A stretch of 64,000 bases of DNA from Seminavis robusta (lineage: Eukaryota > Bacillariophyta > Bacillariophyceae > Naviculales > Naviculaceae). Each line of letters opens with the position of its first letter. Within the stretch, counting starts at the first letter, position 1. The notes under the pieces were generated by a model. It made no database searches. It was not told where the DNA came from and was given only the letters and a program-made list of their open reading frames with translations. The translations under genes were made by a program, and so were the position numbers. Below are positions 53,299-63,853 of this stretch, piece after piece. The DNA lies in contig CAICTM010000066.1 of the NCBI GenBank assembly GCA_903772945.1, positions 1-64,000 on the forward strand, written 5' to 3'.

Positions 53299-54535
53299 TC
53301 AACTCCCTTTTCCCTGGAGCAAGTCAATCACCGATTCATAAACTAGAAAGGTTATTGCTGCTCCCGGAGCAACACGGATAGCATTGGGAATGCAGCCTCG
53401 GAAGAAACCAGCAATACCTTCCCGTTGCCACATCCTCCGAATACTTTTGATGACACCTTGGTATTCTCGTCTCACGGCTTTGATGTCGCCATCTGCTGTA
53501 ATTTCCAGCGATTCTGACCGTTGTTGCAATCTAGCCTTGAGCACCTGCAGAGGATAGGTGACAGTGCTGGCAATTCTGTGTACAAAGTAATCAAAGAAAG
53601 AAAGATTGAGCCATTGAATGATTTACGTGTTACTTGCAGCTTTGGCCTTGGTTTCGTACTCCTACTTACACTTTTGAGACTGCTCCAATGGTCAAGAATC
53701 CCATGGATAATTCTAGACGCTCCAGAACGGACTTGCTTTCATCTCGTTTTGGCCTGGCATAATGGAAATGCTTTTTGAGGAACTCGTAGGCTACAAACTG
53801 AACTCCCCCGTGAGATGTCAATGCCAAAGCTGGGACAGTTCCCTTGTACAAAGCCCAGAAACCTTCTTCCCTCACAATCGTCGCAGCGGCATCCACGAGT
53901 CCTTTGTATGGTTTCTTCACATTGTAGGCGTCTGAAGACCGCTTCATTTGAAGTTGCATACGAGTCTTGATGAGCCAGACTGGATTGGTCAAAAACACCA
54001 TGCAAGCACCCGCCAAGACGGCCACTCCAAAATTGTCCAGAGAATGCAACTCTTCTGATTTGCCTCTGGCTTGTTTGCTCTGTCTAAGTTGTTTCTTGAA
54101 GCCTTCGTACAGATAAAAGTATCCTCCCCATGAGACTGCAGATCCAATGACTGCAGGAGTCAATCCTTGGCTATGCATTGGACGGTTGAATGAATGAATG
54201 AATGAATGAATGAATGAAGGGAGGAATGAGCCATAAAGTCACTGAGATCTCCGTTCCCTACAGCAAAAATGGTCCTTCTCCCAAATACTTACTACAGCCC
54301 AGCAACTCCCTGAAGAGACCAGCATTACGAAAGATTTGCCATTAGGAACAACCCAGTTGAATAGAATATTTCTGGCAGTAGGTGTTTGTTTTGTGAGCTC
54401 ATTTGCCAACCGTACCTCATGTTTCAATATGGATCCAAAGACTCGCAAAGATCCCAATCTCCTCCTGGGTTTGCTCTGGTTGTCTCCTCCCGCTCTTGGT
54501 TGTTCNNNNNNNNNNNNNNNNNNNNAAGACGCCAT
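53299..54535 (-). CDS. Mitochondrial carrier, SLC25A32-like (FAD/folate type), partly lost in an assembly gap
   Basis: SLC25A32-type carriers move FAD or folate across the inner mitochondrial membrane. Visible exons are 54505-54416 (after the gap), a 17-nt micro-exon 54309-54293, 54170-53670 and 53575-53299; introns are 106, 122 and 94 bp. Joined, they read LRVFGSILKHE|GVAGLY|QGLTPAVIGSAVSWGG. The second repeat signature NPVWLIKTRMQLQ is followed by ALYKGTVPAL and SHGGVQFVAYE. The third is TYPLQVLKARLQQ, followed by GFFRGCIPNAIRVAPGAAITF. N-P-[VL]-W-x-x-K-T-R and SHG-x-x-QF are typical of the FAD/folate group. The first transmembrane helix and first P-x-D signature are missing and probably lie in the 20-N gap; M-A-S before the gap (54535) may be the true start. 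The gene sits antisense between two channel copies. Confidence 0.85.
54187..54218. repeat. TGAA microsatellite in a carrier intron
   Basis: About eight TGAA units lie inside the intron 54171-54292 of the carrier gene. Confidence 0.85.
54293..54309 (-). other. 17-nt micro-exon of the carrier gene
   Basis: GGAGTTGCTGGGCTGTA is flanked by CTTCAG and GTAAGT. It supplies G-V-A-G-L-Y between KHE and QGLTP, as expected in the carrier repeat, and restores the frame exactly. Confidence 0.8.
54506..54525. other. Assembly gap (20 N)
   Basis: Twenty N lie inside the first coding exon of the carrier gene. About 45-50 residues expected from the family are absent, so the true gap is probably longer than 20 bp. 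Confidence 0.95.
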
Positions 54536-55033
54536 CGGTAAAACTAGCTTGGAAACTCCAGAACAAAAGATATAGACCTGAAGGCTACTAGTACAGTTAG
54601 CTAGTAGGGTGGGGCCTCCTGTCAGTGATACTCAGTATGCAACAAAAATGAGACTCCTGCTGTTGGTCTGGTGGCTGTAGTTGCGTCCTTGGCCAAGGTC
54701 GGAAGTTTGGTGAAGAAGCAACGATCGATGAGATCGTTTTTGGATCTTGGACGCAGTCGGAGGTATTTTGCCTTCGTCGGCTGAGGTGGCAAGTCAACTG
54801 CACCGGCTTACTTTAACGGAACACTTTGGCAATCACATGCCTTTTTGATGTCTTTTTATTACGGGCCCCTGGCTGACACTCTGCAAGTGTTCCGGCAAAA
54901 GTGTCGAATGAATGAAGGTGGCTACCAGTACCGGTATCGCGGGGTAGTTTTCTACGGAAGCCTTGCAGAGGCTTCGGTTTAGTCATTATCGCGACCGACT
55001 GTCACTCTTTGTTATAAAGTATTTGTTTGAACA
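54536..55033. other. Divergent spacer between carrier (-) and second channel (+)
   Basis: This 498-bp spacer should contain both promoters. A TACCAGTACCGGTA word lies near 54925-54938. No gene was recognised. Confidence 0.5.
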
Positions 55034-57816
55034 ATGGACGAAGACGACAAAGGTGCCAAAGAGGAAGAGACGATGCAGCCCGGGGAGGAACCGACAGGTA
55101 CCGCCAGCAGCCTTTTGACCGGCGGCTCCCAGGACGCGGCTTTTGCGGATGACGACGGCAAGCTCAAGGCCGGCACGGAGGAACCGACAATCACCGCCAG
55201 CAGCACTTTGCAAGGCGGCTTCCAGAACGCCGCTATTTCGGATGACAACGACAATCTGAAGAAGGAAGTGTCCTTTAAAGAAAATGTTCACGTTGCTTCG
55301 ATTCCACCTATTCCAGTGGGCGCAAAGGAAGGGGCGGCCGTCCCATTGACCGAAGAACCATTGACCAAGCTAGAAGAACCAATGGTCAAGGTCGAAGAAG
55401 ATGAAAACCGAGGTGGCCACAACATTGCAACGTCGTTTTCAGTGGAAGAGAAGATCAAGGAAGGTGCCGAAAACCCCAGGTCCATGGCCTATCTGTACAA
55501 GGATGGCCTGGAGAAACCTATTAAAGAGAGAGCCTTTGCCTCGGCCAATCTGGTTCGAAGCCGCAAACGAGTAGACATTGAAACTGGCGCCTGCACTCGC
55601 CGAGAAGTTTCGGCACAACCCGTGTGGGATTGCAAGGATCCCATGGATCCGGTGGAACGAAAAGTGAAACTGGGGCAAGCAATTGCCAAATTTGAGGATG
55701 GTGATGACAACACAGAAGATGATGATGTGCCTCAGTATCGAATGAGTGCCAAGAATATTGAGGTCAGTTGGAAAGATAGATTGTTGTCGGAGCCCAGGTG
55801 GAAATTCACATCATTGCAGATCCTCACAAACGAGCTTTCAATTCCATTCTCCTGCTTGTATCTTTCTTTCTTGTCACACAGAAGTCCAGATGGGGTCAGA
55901 GGAAAGAATTCAGTTTGGTTTCTTGGTACTTGCAGTGGACATTCCGAGCAAGTTTTATCGAAATCATTATAACAGATTTCATTGCTTTTATGGTTATTTC
56001 TTTGTTGTGGACTGTCGCCATTTATCTTGGAGCCCTGGAAAGTCCTCGTTGCTTCGTGGTCGCGGGTGCGTTTTATTACCCCACCATGAATTCATGTTTG
56101 CTTGCTTCACTCTCCAGCTCACAATGGGATTTGTTTGTTTGTGCCTGTCTGTCGTGAAACAGGATCTTCGCTGGAGGAATTCCCGGAGTGGAGAGAACAT
56201 TTCTATTTTATGGACGCGTTCCAGTTGAGCTGGACCACCTTTTCTACTGTGGTAAGTGTGCACAGACAAGTCAACATCTACCCTGTGTCTCGGCCTTGTA
56301 CAGATATCTGAACATGGGTCCTTCTTCCTCGATGCAATCACTCCTTCTTTTTCAGGGTTACGGCATTGTGTACCCTCAAGTGAACAAGGGGTCGATCGAT
56401 GCGCGCCCCGACTGCTTTGTCTTCTCTTTCATGGTGACATTGGAATCGTTTGTCGGAGTCTTGTTTGCTGCCTTTTGTGGCAGTATCATCTTTGGCAAAA
56501 TCGCGCGGATTCAATCCATTGCACAAATATCGTGGAGCTCTCCCATGGTGATTCGCTACGGAAAAGGCGTGGTAGAACCCAAACCTGGTGAGAAGAAGGA
56601 CGGCGCCGATGAGGAGGACGATGATGACAGCGATAGCGACGAAGAGGACGACAAAGATGACAAGAACAATCCAGAACCGCCGGGTAAGGAGGGACAAGAT
56701 CACAAAATGGACCAGAGCTCAAAAAGCAATGCCAATCAAAAGGTTGTGAAGTACCCGCCGCCAATCATTGAGTTCCGCGTGATCAACATGCTGAACTATC
56801 AGAAAGGTGGAGAAATTATGAATGCAACCCTAAATGTTGTAGCCTCTACGGAGGCCAGCAAATCGATGGAATCGTTGCAACTCACCGAAAAACGCCAGGA
56901 GACACTCTCTGCAGCAAGTCTACTGAGGTTAAGCAAAGAGATTACCAAGAAGTCGGCACAGACAACGGCTGCTGTTTTAAGGAAAACAAAAGGAGTGGTG
57001 ACGCAAAAGACTGGCAAGGCAGTCTTGAATGCTTCGGGTGCTGCGAAAAACAAGTTGTCGGGAACGTTTGTTCAACGTGTGAATCGGGCCATAGCAACGC
57101 CATCCTCCACCATGGTACCGGTAGGACCAGGTGCCACAATGTCGGACGTGACGTCGCTGGAGACTCTTTCGGAAACATCCGAGTTTGAGCCCTTTAGTCA
57201 AGCCGAGGCACAGGCAGAGGAACTGAAAAACCAACTCGCAATGGCCGGCCTTGCCGCGACTGGGCAGAGTACCAAGCATATGGTCATGGATTCCGGCAGT
57301 GGGCTTGTTCCTATTCGGATCTTTTCGAAACTCGACATTGAAACTGATACTCACCCCTTCTTCAAGCGTGTCTGGAACGTCCGCCATGTGCTGAACGGAG
57401 AGAGCCCACTTTTGTCGGCAACTGCCAAGCGTATCATTCTCAAACATAATGGCAAGTGGCCAGAGGAAATCTGCAATCCCGAGTTCATACGAAAACATAT
57501 TCATTTTCGCCAGATCATTGTATCTCTGTCCGGCACGCAGAATAGCAGCGGGAGTGCTGTAATCGGGATGCACGTCTATGAGTTCAAGAGCCTCAATATT
57601 GGCTATAGGTTTGCTCAGATGCTCGACGTCACCGATGATGGTAACTTGTATCTGGATGAGGAGCTCTTGAATGATGTACATGAACAGCGAGGCGGCGGTG
57701 GCGAAGAGCTGAGAGGGTTCCTGGTCGATGAGTTTGGTCAGGAGATTGAGAATGATGAGGAAGAAGACGAGGAAGATGAAAAGATAGACGGGGTGATTCC
57801 CGCCAAAATCATGTAG
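55034..57816 (+). CDS. Inward-rectifier-type (Kir) potassium channel, second tandem copy, four exons
   Basis: Exons are 55034-55762, 55882-56065, 56163-56251 and 56356-57816 (introns 119, 97 and 104 bp); 820 residues, the shortest copy. The acidic N-terminus has two similar units (EEPTGTASSLLTGGSQDAAF and EEPTITASSTLQGGFQNAAI). The shared module is at about 175-205 (SRKRVDIETGACTRREV, then MDPVERK), and QYRMSAKNIE ends exon 1 as in the other copies. M1 (IIITDFIAFMVISLLWTVAIYLGA), pore helix QLSWTTFS, filter TVGYG (about 333-337), and M2 ESFVGVLFAAFCGSIIFGKI with K-I-A-R-I-Q. Outer cysteines are in SPRCFVV and RPDCFVF. The IRK domain has IIEFRVINMLNYQ and HPFFKRVWNVRHVLNGESPL, separated by a large insertion with a Lys/Thr-rich helix (KKSAQTTAAVLRKTKG). 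An acidic repeat follows M2. The tail is acidic. Only this copy has an intron between M1 and the pore helix. Confidence 0.9.
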
Positions 57817-59037
57817 GATAGCTTGGATATATCTGTGTACAGCTACAGTAATGATTTGCACTTAGAAACTTGGGACTGTAGTATTGTAAGGAATCTGGTA
57901 CTAGCCAGTATCTCGGTGGTGGACTGGGGCCAGGTGTAGGTCCTGGTGTTTGCACCGGCTGTTTGGCCAGGTTGGGCGCTGGGTGTAGTGCTGGGTGTGA
58001 GGCCAGGACTTGGGCTGGGTAGGTTCTTGTGTACGGTAGGAGTAGGACTTGGCTGTTGTGAGGCAAGGTGTTCAACCTGAACGACTGGACTTGGCATGGA
58101 TTGCTCTTGATGCGGGGCCGGTTAGTCCGGGTTTTGGACCAGATTTTGTGCCAAGGCCAAGATGCAAATCCTGGTGTGGGTCCTGGTGTGGGTCTACTAG
58201 TAGTTTGAAGCCAGGCACAGGGACAGGACTGGTCCCTATGTCGATGCAGTATTTCAGGCCCTGGTGTTGGGTGTTTGGAGCTGGGTATATGGATCTGGTG
58301 TAGGTCCTGCTGTGGGGCCAGGACTTGGGCTGGGCCTCCAAGCTGGAGAAGAACAAGGAGTCCTGGTGTTGGGCAGGTGTAGGACCGGTGTAGGACCGGT
58401 GTAGCCCTGATGTTGGAGTTTGAACCGGATCCGGTTCTTCCTACTTGCTACCTGTACAGTAGTGCTTTGAAACGATCCAGCCGTCAGGATCAGCAATGCC
58501 AAGATGCCAAGTCAGTTGTTTCGCGATACGGCGGTTGGTGGTGGATGTACACGTGTTTATAAAGACTTAAAAGATAAGTAGTAAGGCTTACTATCTTACT
58601 ATTGCTACAACATCCACTTATTGAAGTACACCACACAGAAGAGACATTGATGCATTTTCTGGAAACCAAGAATTAAAGTACAAGAGCGGTACAAGTGACC
58701 CTCAACCCTGTGAGGAACTTCATTATTAATGGCTTTTTCGTGAGATTTACAAGCGGCGTTCTGTTATTTGCTTTGAGTACCGTAATAAATATAGAACAGT
58801 TCACGCAGTCATTTTTTACAGACCACCGTTTCATTGTCAACAAAGGGACGGCAACACGGCAACAACGCACACCGCAAGCAACACAACACAACGCAACACA
58901 TCATAACCCTCTTTTCGAATCTCTTCTATTTGTCGAGCTCCTCCTCCTGATCAGCAACCCCGCAACCCTTGCTGTGTCTAGCTAGTAGTACTTCATTGCC
59001 AAGAAGGAGAGTCAAGGAGATGAAAGGGTAGAACAGA
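57817..59037. other. Spacer between second and third channel genes, 1.2 kb
   Basis: It contains the Pro/Thr-rich fragment described at 57870-58505. The remainder holds no recognised gene; the promoter of the third channel gene should lie at the right end. Confidence 0.5.
57870..58505 (-). repeat. Degenerate Pro/Thr-rich minisatellite, probable relic of a stalk-type secreted protein
   Basis: On the minus strand a drifting unit near ACACCAGGACCTACACC recurs more than ten times. In changing frames it reads P-T-P-x-P-T (GPTAGPTPDPYTQ; SPSPGLTPSTTP). Near 58502 a hydrophobic start (MALLILTAGSFQS) precedes it. No globular domain remains and no single frame spans it. It resembles the S-P-T stalks of the LRR and VWD proteins in this window. 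Confidence 0.55.
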
Positions 59038-62000
59038 ATGGAAGGACGACGGAGAAGAGACAAGAAGCAGAAAAAGCCGTTAGGCCGAAGATGGGTGGAG
59101 CCGCCGCCGTCGCCGCCTCCAGAGCCATCCGAGACGGAAGAGTTTTACGATGCTGATGTGTTTGTGGACGAACCCAGCAGCGAACATGATTACGATGCTG
59201 CCGACTTTGCAGCGAGAGAACCTCAACATTTGATGAGTTCGACATTCTCGCGTTTTTTGGGCATGGCTTCCACGATCCAAGAACCAACCCCACAAAGAAG
59301 TTGGACGCAAGTGAATCAAGAGCAAGATGAAGAGTACGATCGAGGATGCAGCAGCAGCAGCACAAATGGGGGCATGCATGACAGAAGAGTAGACAGAGAA
59401 AACGGCAAACAGTTTGGGGCCAGTTCAGGGCTGGAAGGGGAAAAGACAACACAATCCGAACTGCAGCCTCCAATATTAGGCAATCAGCACGCAGCAGCAG
59501 CCTATGAGCAGCAGCAGCAGCTCGAGGACACTGTTCACCACCACAACCAGCGCTCTGATCCGAAAAGAAGCGGCGAAGATACCGAAAGAAGAAAACGAGA
59601 AGAAGAGGCCCGCAAAGCCGGTTTGGTCACTGAAGACGTCGAATTCGAAAAGGAGACAAATAGAAACAAAGGGGTTGGCGAAGACAAGGCGGCTATTTCG
59701 CAACCCCAGCCTTACGGGATGGTCAATCAACAACGGCACCTGATACAACAGTATCAGGACCTGTTGGATGACTCGGCTGTGATCCCAAAAATCAAAAGCG
59801 GAGACACAAGCGGAGACAAAGATGAAAAGGAAGGAATTAGGACAGTTGCTGTTGCCACCATTGAGGACGTTACAAAAAACGAAAAGCTGGAAGACAAAGC
59901 GTTTGTCGATAACGATGAAGAGGACGAGGGAACAAGCCAAACAAAAACGGAAACTGTAGCAGACGATTCCAGAGAACCAGAGAGTTCAAGCGGGCACGAA
60001 AACCAGCAACATGTAGCTATTGCCAACACTTCCAATCAGAACAGGTCCCTGAGACAGTTGATGCATCCGAGCATGAATGGTGGTCAAATAGCCTTTGGGC
60101 GCGAAAATAGTGCGGCAAATCGTCTGAACATGATGAAACAGAGATGGGATTCCGTGAGCCATCTGAGCAGTGCAGAAGGGTCGTCTTCTTCCGTGAATTC
60201 TTCAGTGGATTATTCAGATAGTGAAGACGAGGAGAAAAGTGAATCAGATGCAAGCGCAACCAACAACATTACAAACACAAACAACAACGACGAGAGTAGA
60301 TGCGAGAACGTCGAGGAGCAGAGGCAATCCACAACGTCGATGGACCGCCGAAAGCTTTTGTTGGAAAGCAATAAACTACCTTCTGGCAACCGCGTAAGGG
60401 CACTTCTGGCCTTTAAGGAAGTCAGCAAATCAGTCCGAAATAACATTACTGGAAGGGACAACATCAACTTTAAGCATCGAGTGCGCTCAAGTCGACAAAT
60501 TGACATGGAAACTGGTGTCAAGTCCACACGAGAATTCACGGCTCAAAAAGTGGTAGACCCGGAGTACTTCACACCCATGGATCCCAGGCAACGACGAAAG
60601 AAACTCTTCTATCGAAAGCAGGCTGAAGCGCTGGGGGCAGAAGTGGACGAAAACAATGGTCTCGCCTTCAACAAACAAATAGGAAAGAGAGCCTCGATGA
60701 GCGGAATTCAGAAAAGCTCGGGGATGCAGGACCAAGAAGAGTCTCCTCCCGTACAATATCGTTTGAGTTCCATGATTGCAAAGGTAAGACTGTTTCGGCG
60801 CTAGCACGGACAACGCTTCGAAGACGATGTCTGATGCAAGCCGAAACTTCTCGTGAAAACAGGACGACAATAGCTTTTTCAAGGAGCATTTCCACCTTTT
60901 GAGAGAGTATCTGTACTGGTGCTTGCGAAAGAGCTTCCTCTGGGTTTTGTTCACCGAATCCGTCATCTATCTCGTAATATGTTGGTCTTTTTCGATTTGT
61001 TACTACATACTGGGCAGGTTAAACCCAGAATGTATCGTCGGCGCCGGTGGACTGACATTTGAAGAAGGACAGATGGGGTTCGTGGACGCCTTCACGCTCA
61101 GCTGGACCACATTTTCTACTGTGGTAAGTGACTCGCATCTCCATGTCGCTTGTGATGGCATGCGCCTGCAATGAAATTTGTGTTGACATGTTATGATTGT
61201 TCTGCCATGCGTTACGTTGGTCCAGGGGTATGGACATATACACCCACAAATCCACGGGTCAGGAACCAGCACACACTGCGTTTTTGTCACAATGTTGACC
61301 TCATGGCAGTCATTTGTGGGAGTGCTCTCCGCTTCGTTTTGTAGTGCTATCCTCTTCGCGAAGATAGCCAAAACACAATCGATCGCACACGTCGCTTTCA
61401 GTGAAAACGTGGTTATCCGCTTTGGCCACGAGTTGCTCCAGGATTCGCTGCGAAATTCTTCCAAACACAACCCACTTCTAAGGGATTCAACCAGAGGAGA
61501 TCTTGCGATTGATTTGTTCAAGAAGAAGCAAATCACGAAGTACCCGGCTCCCATCCTGGAATGTAGGTCTTTCCCAGAAACTGTGGATGGTAATGATACT
61601 GTTTCCCTGTTGCTTATGCTCTTTTTTGCCTTGGTCTTGGTGTTGAAGTTCGTATTGTCAATCTACTCCATGGAGAGACGGGTGGAGAGGTCATGAACTG
61701 CAAGCTCAATGTTGTGGCGAGCTCCTTGGAAGAAGTCACCAAACAAGATTGCATCACTTCGCGGTCAAGTTTCATGGACACCGCCCTCCCTTCGAAGCAA
61801 GCGGTGAAGGGGATGAAAATATTACAGAGCCTCAAAGAAAAAGCAAAGAAAGCAAAGAAAGCGGCAAAAGTAAGCACTAGCGGGAAGATCAGCAGAAGTG
61901 GATCCCTCATTCAAAAGGTGAATCGCAAGCTGACAGACTTCGCAGCTTTGAGTGGCCGAGGCTTCCGCACTAGTGATAGCGACGATAGCGAAGGAGAGCC

Positions 62001-62811
62001 ATTCAAAGAAGAAGACGACGACGACGAAAGCGAATCTGGTTTCGAGTTCGGAGACGGTGGCTTTGGAAACGTAGACTTTGGGGACCTTCTCTGCGAAGAG
62101 TACTCGGTCGAGTTGGCAGAACCCTCCGTTGCGGAAGAAAAAGCACCAGATAAAAGCAAGAAGTCCGGCAAGAAATCTGACAAGAAATCTGACAAGAAAT
62201 CTGACAAGAAGTCTGGCAAGAAGAAGAAGAAACACGATCCGTTTGTGGACCGGTCGAAGACCATTTTTGTAGATGAAGAACCATCGGAGGGTGATGGGGG
62301 GCCACGTCGTGTGTTTTCGAAAGTAGTGATGGAAACTGACAGTCACCCATTCTTCAAGAGAGTCTGGAACGTTCGTCACATCTTGAATGAGAAATCTCCA
62401 CTGTTGAATGCGGATGCAAGGAGTTTGATCCGACTCAACGACGGTTTCTGGCCGGCCTCAATGTGCAACGCAGATGTGATCAAGAGCTGCTTAGAGGTCA
62501 CGCAACTCATTGTTACCATGTCTGGAACCGCAGTCGCATCGGGCAGCTCGGTGTATAAGCTGCATGTCTACGATCTTAATTTGGCCAAAGTCGGCTATAT
62601 TTTTGAGAATCCATTGGCTAAGGATAGAGATGGGAAACTCACAGTGGACTGGAATCTTGTGAATGCCATGGTACCGCAGAAGGAAGCGAAAGATGAAGAA
62701 CTATCGGACTGCTCCATCAACCTCGATAGTGGCGATCGGGGTCAATCAAGGTTTGGTCGAATGCGACGCAGATTGTCTTTTGGGATGACTACTCTAGGTC
62801 CTACTGCTTGA
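59038..62811 (+). CDS. Inward-rectifier-type (Kir) potassium channel, third tandem copy, four exons
   Basis: Exons are 59038-60783, 60863-61123, 61226-61562 and 61649-62811 (introns 79, 102 and 86 bp); 1,168 residues. The N-terminal 480 residues are charged, Gln- and Glu-rich and probably disordered. The shared module is at about 484-520 (SRQIDMETGVKSTREFTAQ, then MDPRQRRKK); exon 1 ends after VQYRLSSMIAK. M1 (FLWVLFTESVIYLVICWSFS), pore helix TLSWTTFS, filter TVGYG (about 668-672), and M2 QSFVGVLSASFCSAILFAKI with AKTQSIAHVAFS. Outer cysteines are in NPECIVG and STHCVF. The join ILE|FRIVNLLHGETGGEV restores the first IRK strand; this intron is absent from the other copies. The insertion holds five K-K-S-[DG] units at 62158-62217. 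HPFFKRVWNVRHILNEKSPL and TQLIVTMSGT follow. Confidence 0.9.
62158..62217 (+). repeat. 12-bp tandem repeat coding Lys-Lys-Ser-Asp/Gly
   Basis: Five 12-bp units near AAGAAATCTGAC lie in the cytoplasmic insertion of the third channel, followed by further Lys codons. They make a strongly basic patch. Confidence 0.85.
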
Positions 62812-63298
62812 AACGAAACAAGCCATATTCCAATCTACCTTTGCCGGTCTGTACTCTGCACACATTGCCTTCTCGTATGCTGTTCCTGCTTCCTTGGCGA
62901 TTGAATCGACCGCCAATGTACAGGAGCACACAGTTAGTTGCCGTAGATCCTTGAATAGTGGGACTACTTTTTGAAACAGCCTTATAGAACGGCCAGTAGC
63001 TTGAAATGATGTCAATTCTACGACCACTCCCACCGCGCCCAGGCCGCTCTGTGATTTGGCATCACCGCAAGCAGTGACACGCTACTAAGAACACTTTGCT
63101 ACTATGCTTAGAATCAAATCCTGCAATAGAGCGACGAAGGTACTGATACCTGTCCAGGAAAGCATCATTACTTTCCGTTGTGTTTGAGGCACACGCACAT
63201 ATTCACATGAACACTTTTTGAACATTCTTCATCAAACAAGGTTTCATTCATCAATTTCCAGTGTCAAACAACAGCTGAGTCTGCAATAATTGTTGTCT
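62812..63298. other. Spacer between convergent genes, 487 bp
   Basis: No gene was recognised between the end of the third channel and the end of the Gln-rich gene. Confidence 0.5.
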
Positions 63299-63853
63299 CT
63301 AACCAATCTTCGACAAGGCAGCTCCACAAGATCCAAGGGTACTGCCTAGCTGTCCCAGCTGGGATGAAACACTGCTCACGTTGGAGGACGTGGTTTCCCA
63401 AGCGGATTTCAAGTTGCTGTATTGGGTAGTCGCCTTTTTGTGTTTGTTGTTGATCGTGTTCAAGGTCGAGGTAGCACCACTCATGCTATCCATCACACCA
63501 CAAGAGCAACAGCCGGATCGCTTACTCGTGGTAGAAGTTGCTGCAGGAGCAGGGGCTGGGGCAGCAGCAGCTGCAGAGGTAGTAGTAGCTTCAGGCTTGG
63601 TCTCCTCAGGTTGGCTTTCCAAGATGGACTGAGCATCTTGCTGCGATTGCTGCATCTGCTGCCACTGAAGAAACTGCTGCTGATTACCCTGCTGCGATTG
63701 CTGCATCTGCTGCCACTGAAGAAACTGTTGGTATTGCTGACTCTGCATTTGTTGTTGCATTTGTTGCTGCTGCTGCCACTGGAGGAATTGCTGGTATTGC
63801 TGATCCTGCTGCGTCGCAGGGACAGGACTCACAACGATCTCCGCTTCCGCCAT
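63299..63853 (-). CDS. Small Gln-rich repeat protein (184 residues)
   Basis: The protein is not recognised. From ATG 63853 (an in-frame ATG at 63907 is less likely) it reads MAEAEIVVSPVPATQQ. It then has about three imperfect repeats of QQFLQWQQMQQSQQ, a Pro/Ala spacer (AAAAAPAPAPAATSTTSK) and a Cys cluster (RSGCCSCG). The C-terminus is Ser/Thr-rich and could form an amphipathic helix (SVSSQLGQLGSTLGSCGAALSKIG). No signal peptide or membrane helix is seen. The gene lies 487 bp from the third channel gene, facing it. Repeat expansion by slippage is likely. It could be a prion-like or scaffold protein; nothing in the sequence decides this. Confidence 0.6.
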   Translation of the reverse strand: MAEAEIVVSPVPATQQDQQYQQFLQWQQQQQMQQQMQSQQYQQFLQWQQMQQSQQGNQQQFLQWQQMQQSQQDAQSILESQPEETKPEATTTSAAAAAPAPAPAATSTTSKRSGCCSCGVMDSMSGATSTLNTINNKHKKATTQYSNLKSAWETTSSNVSSVSSQLGQLGSTLGSCGAALSKIG

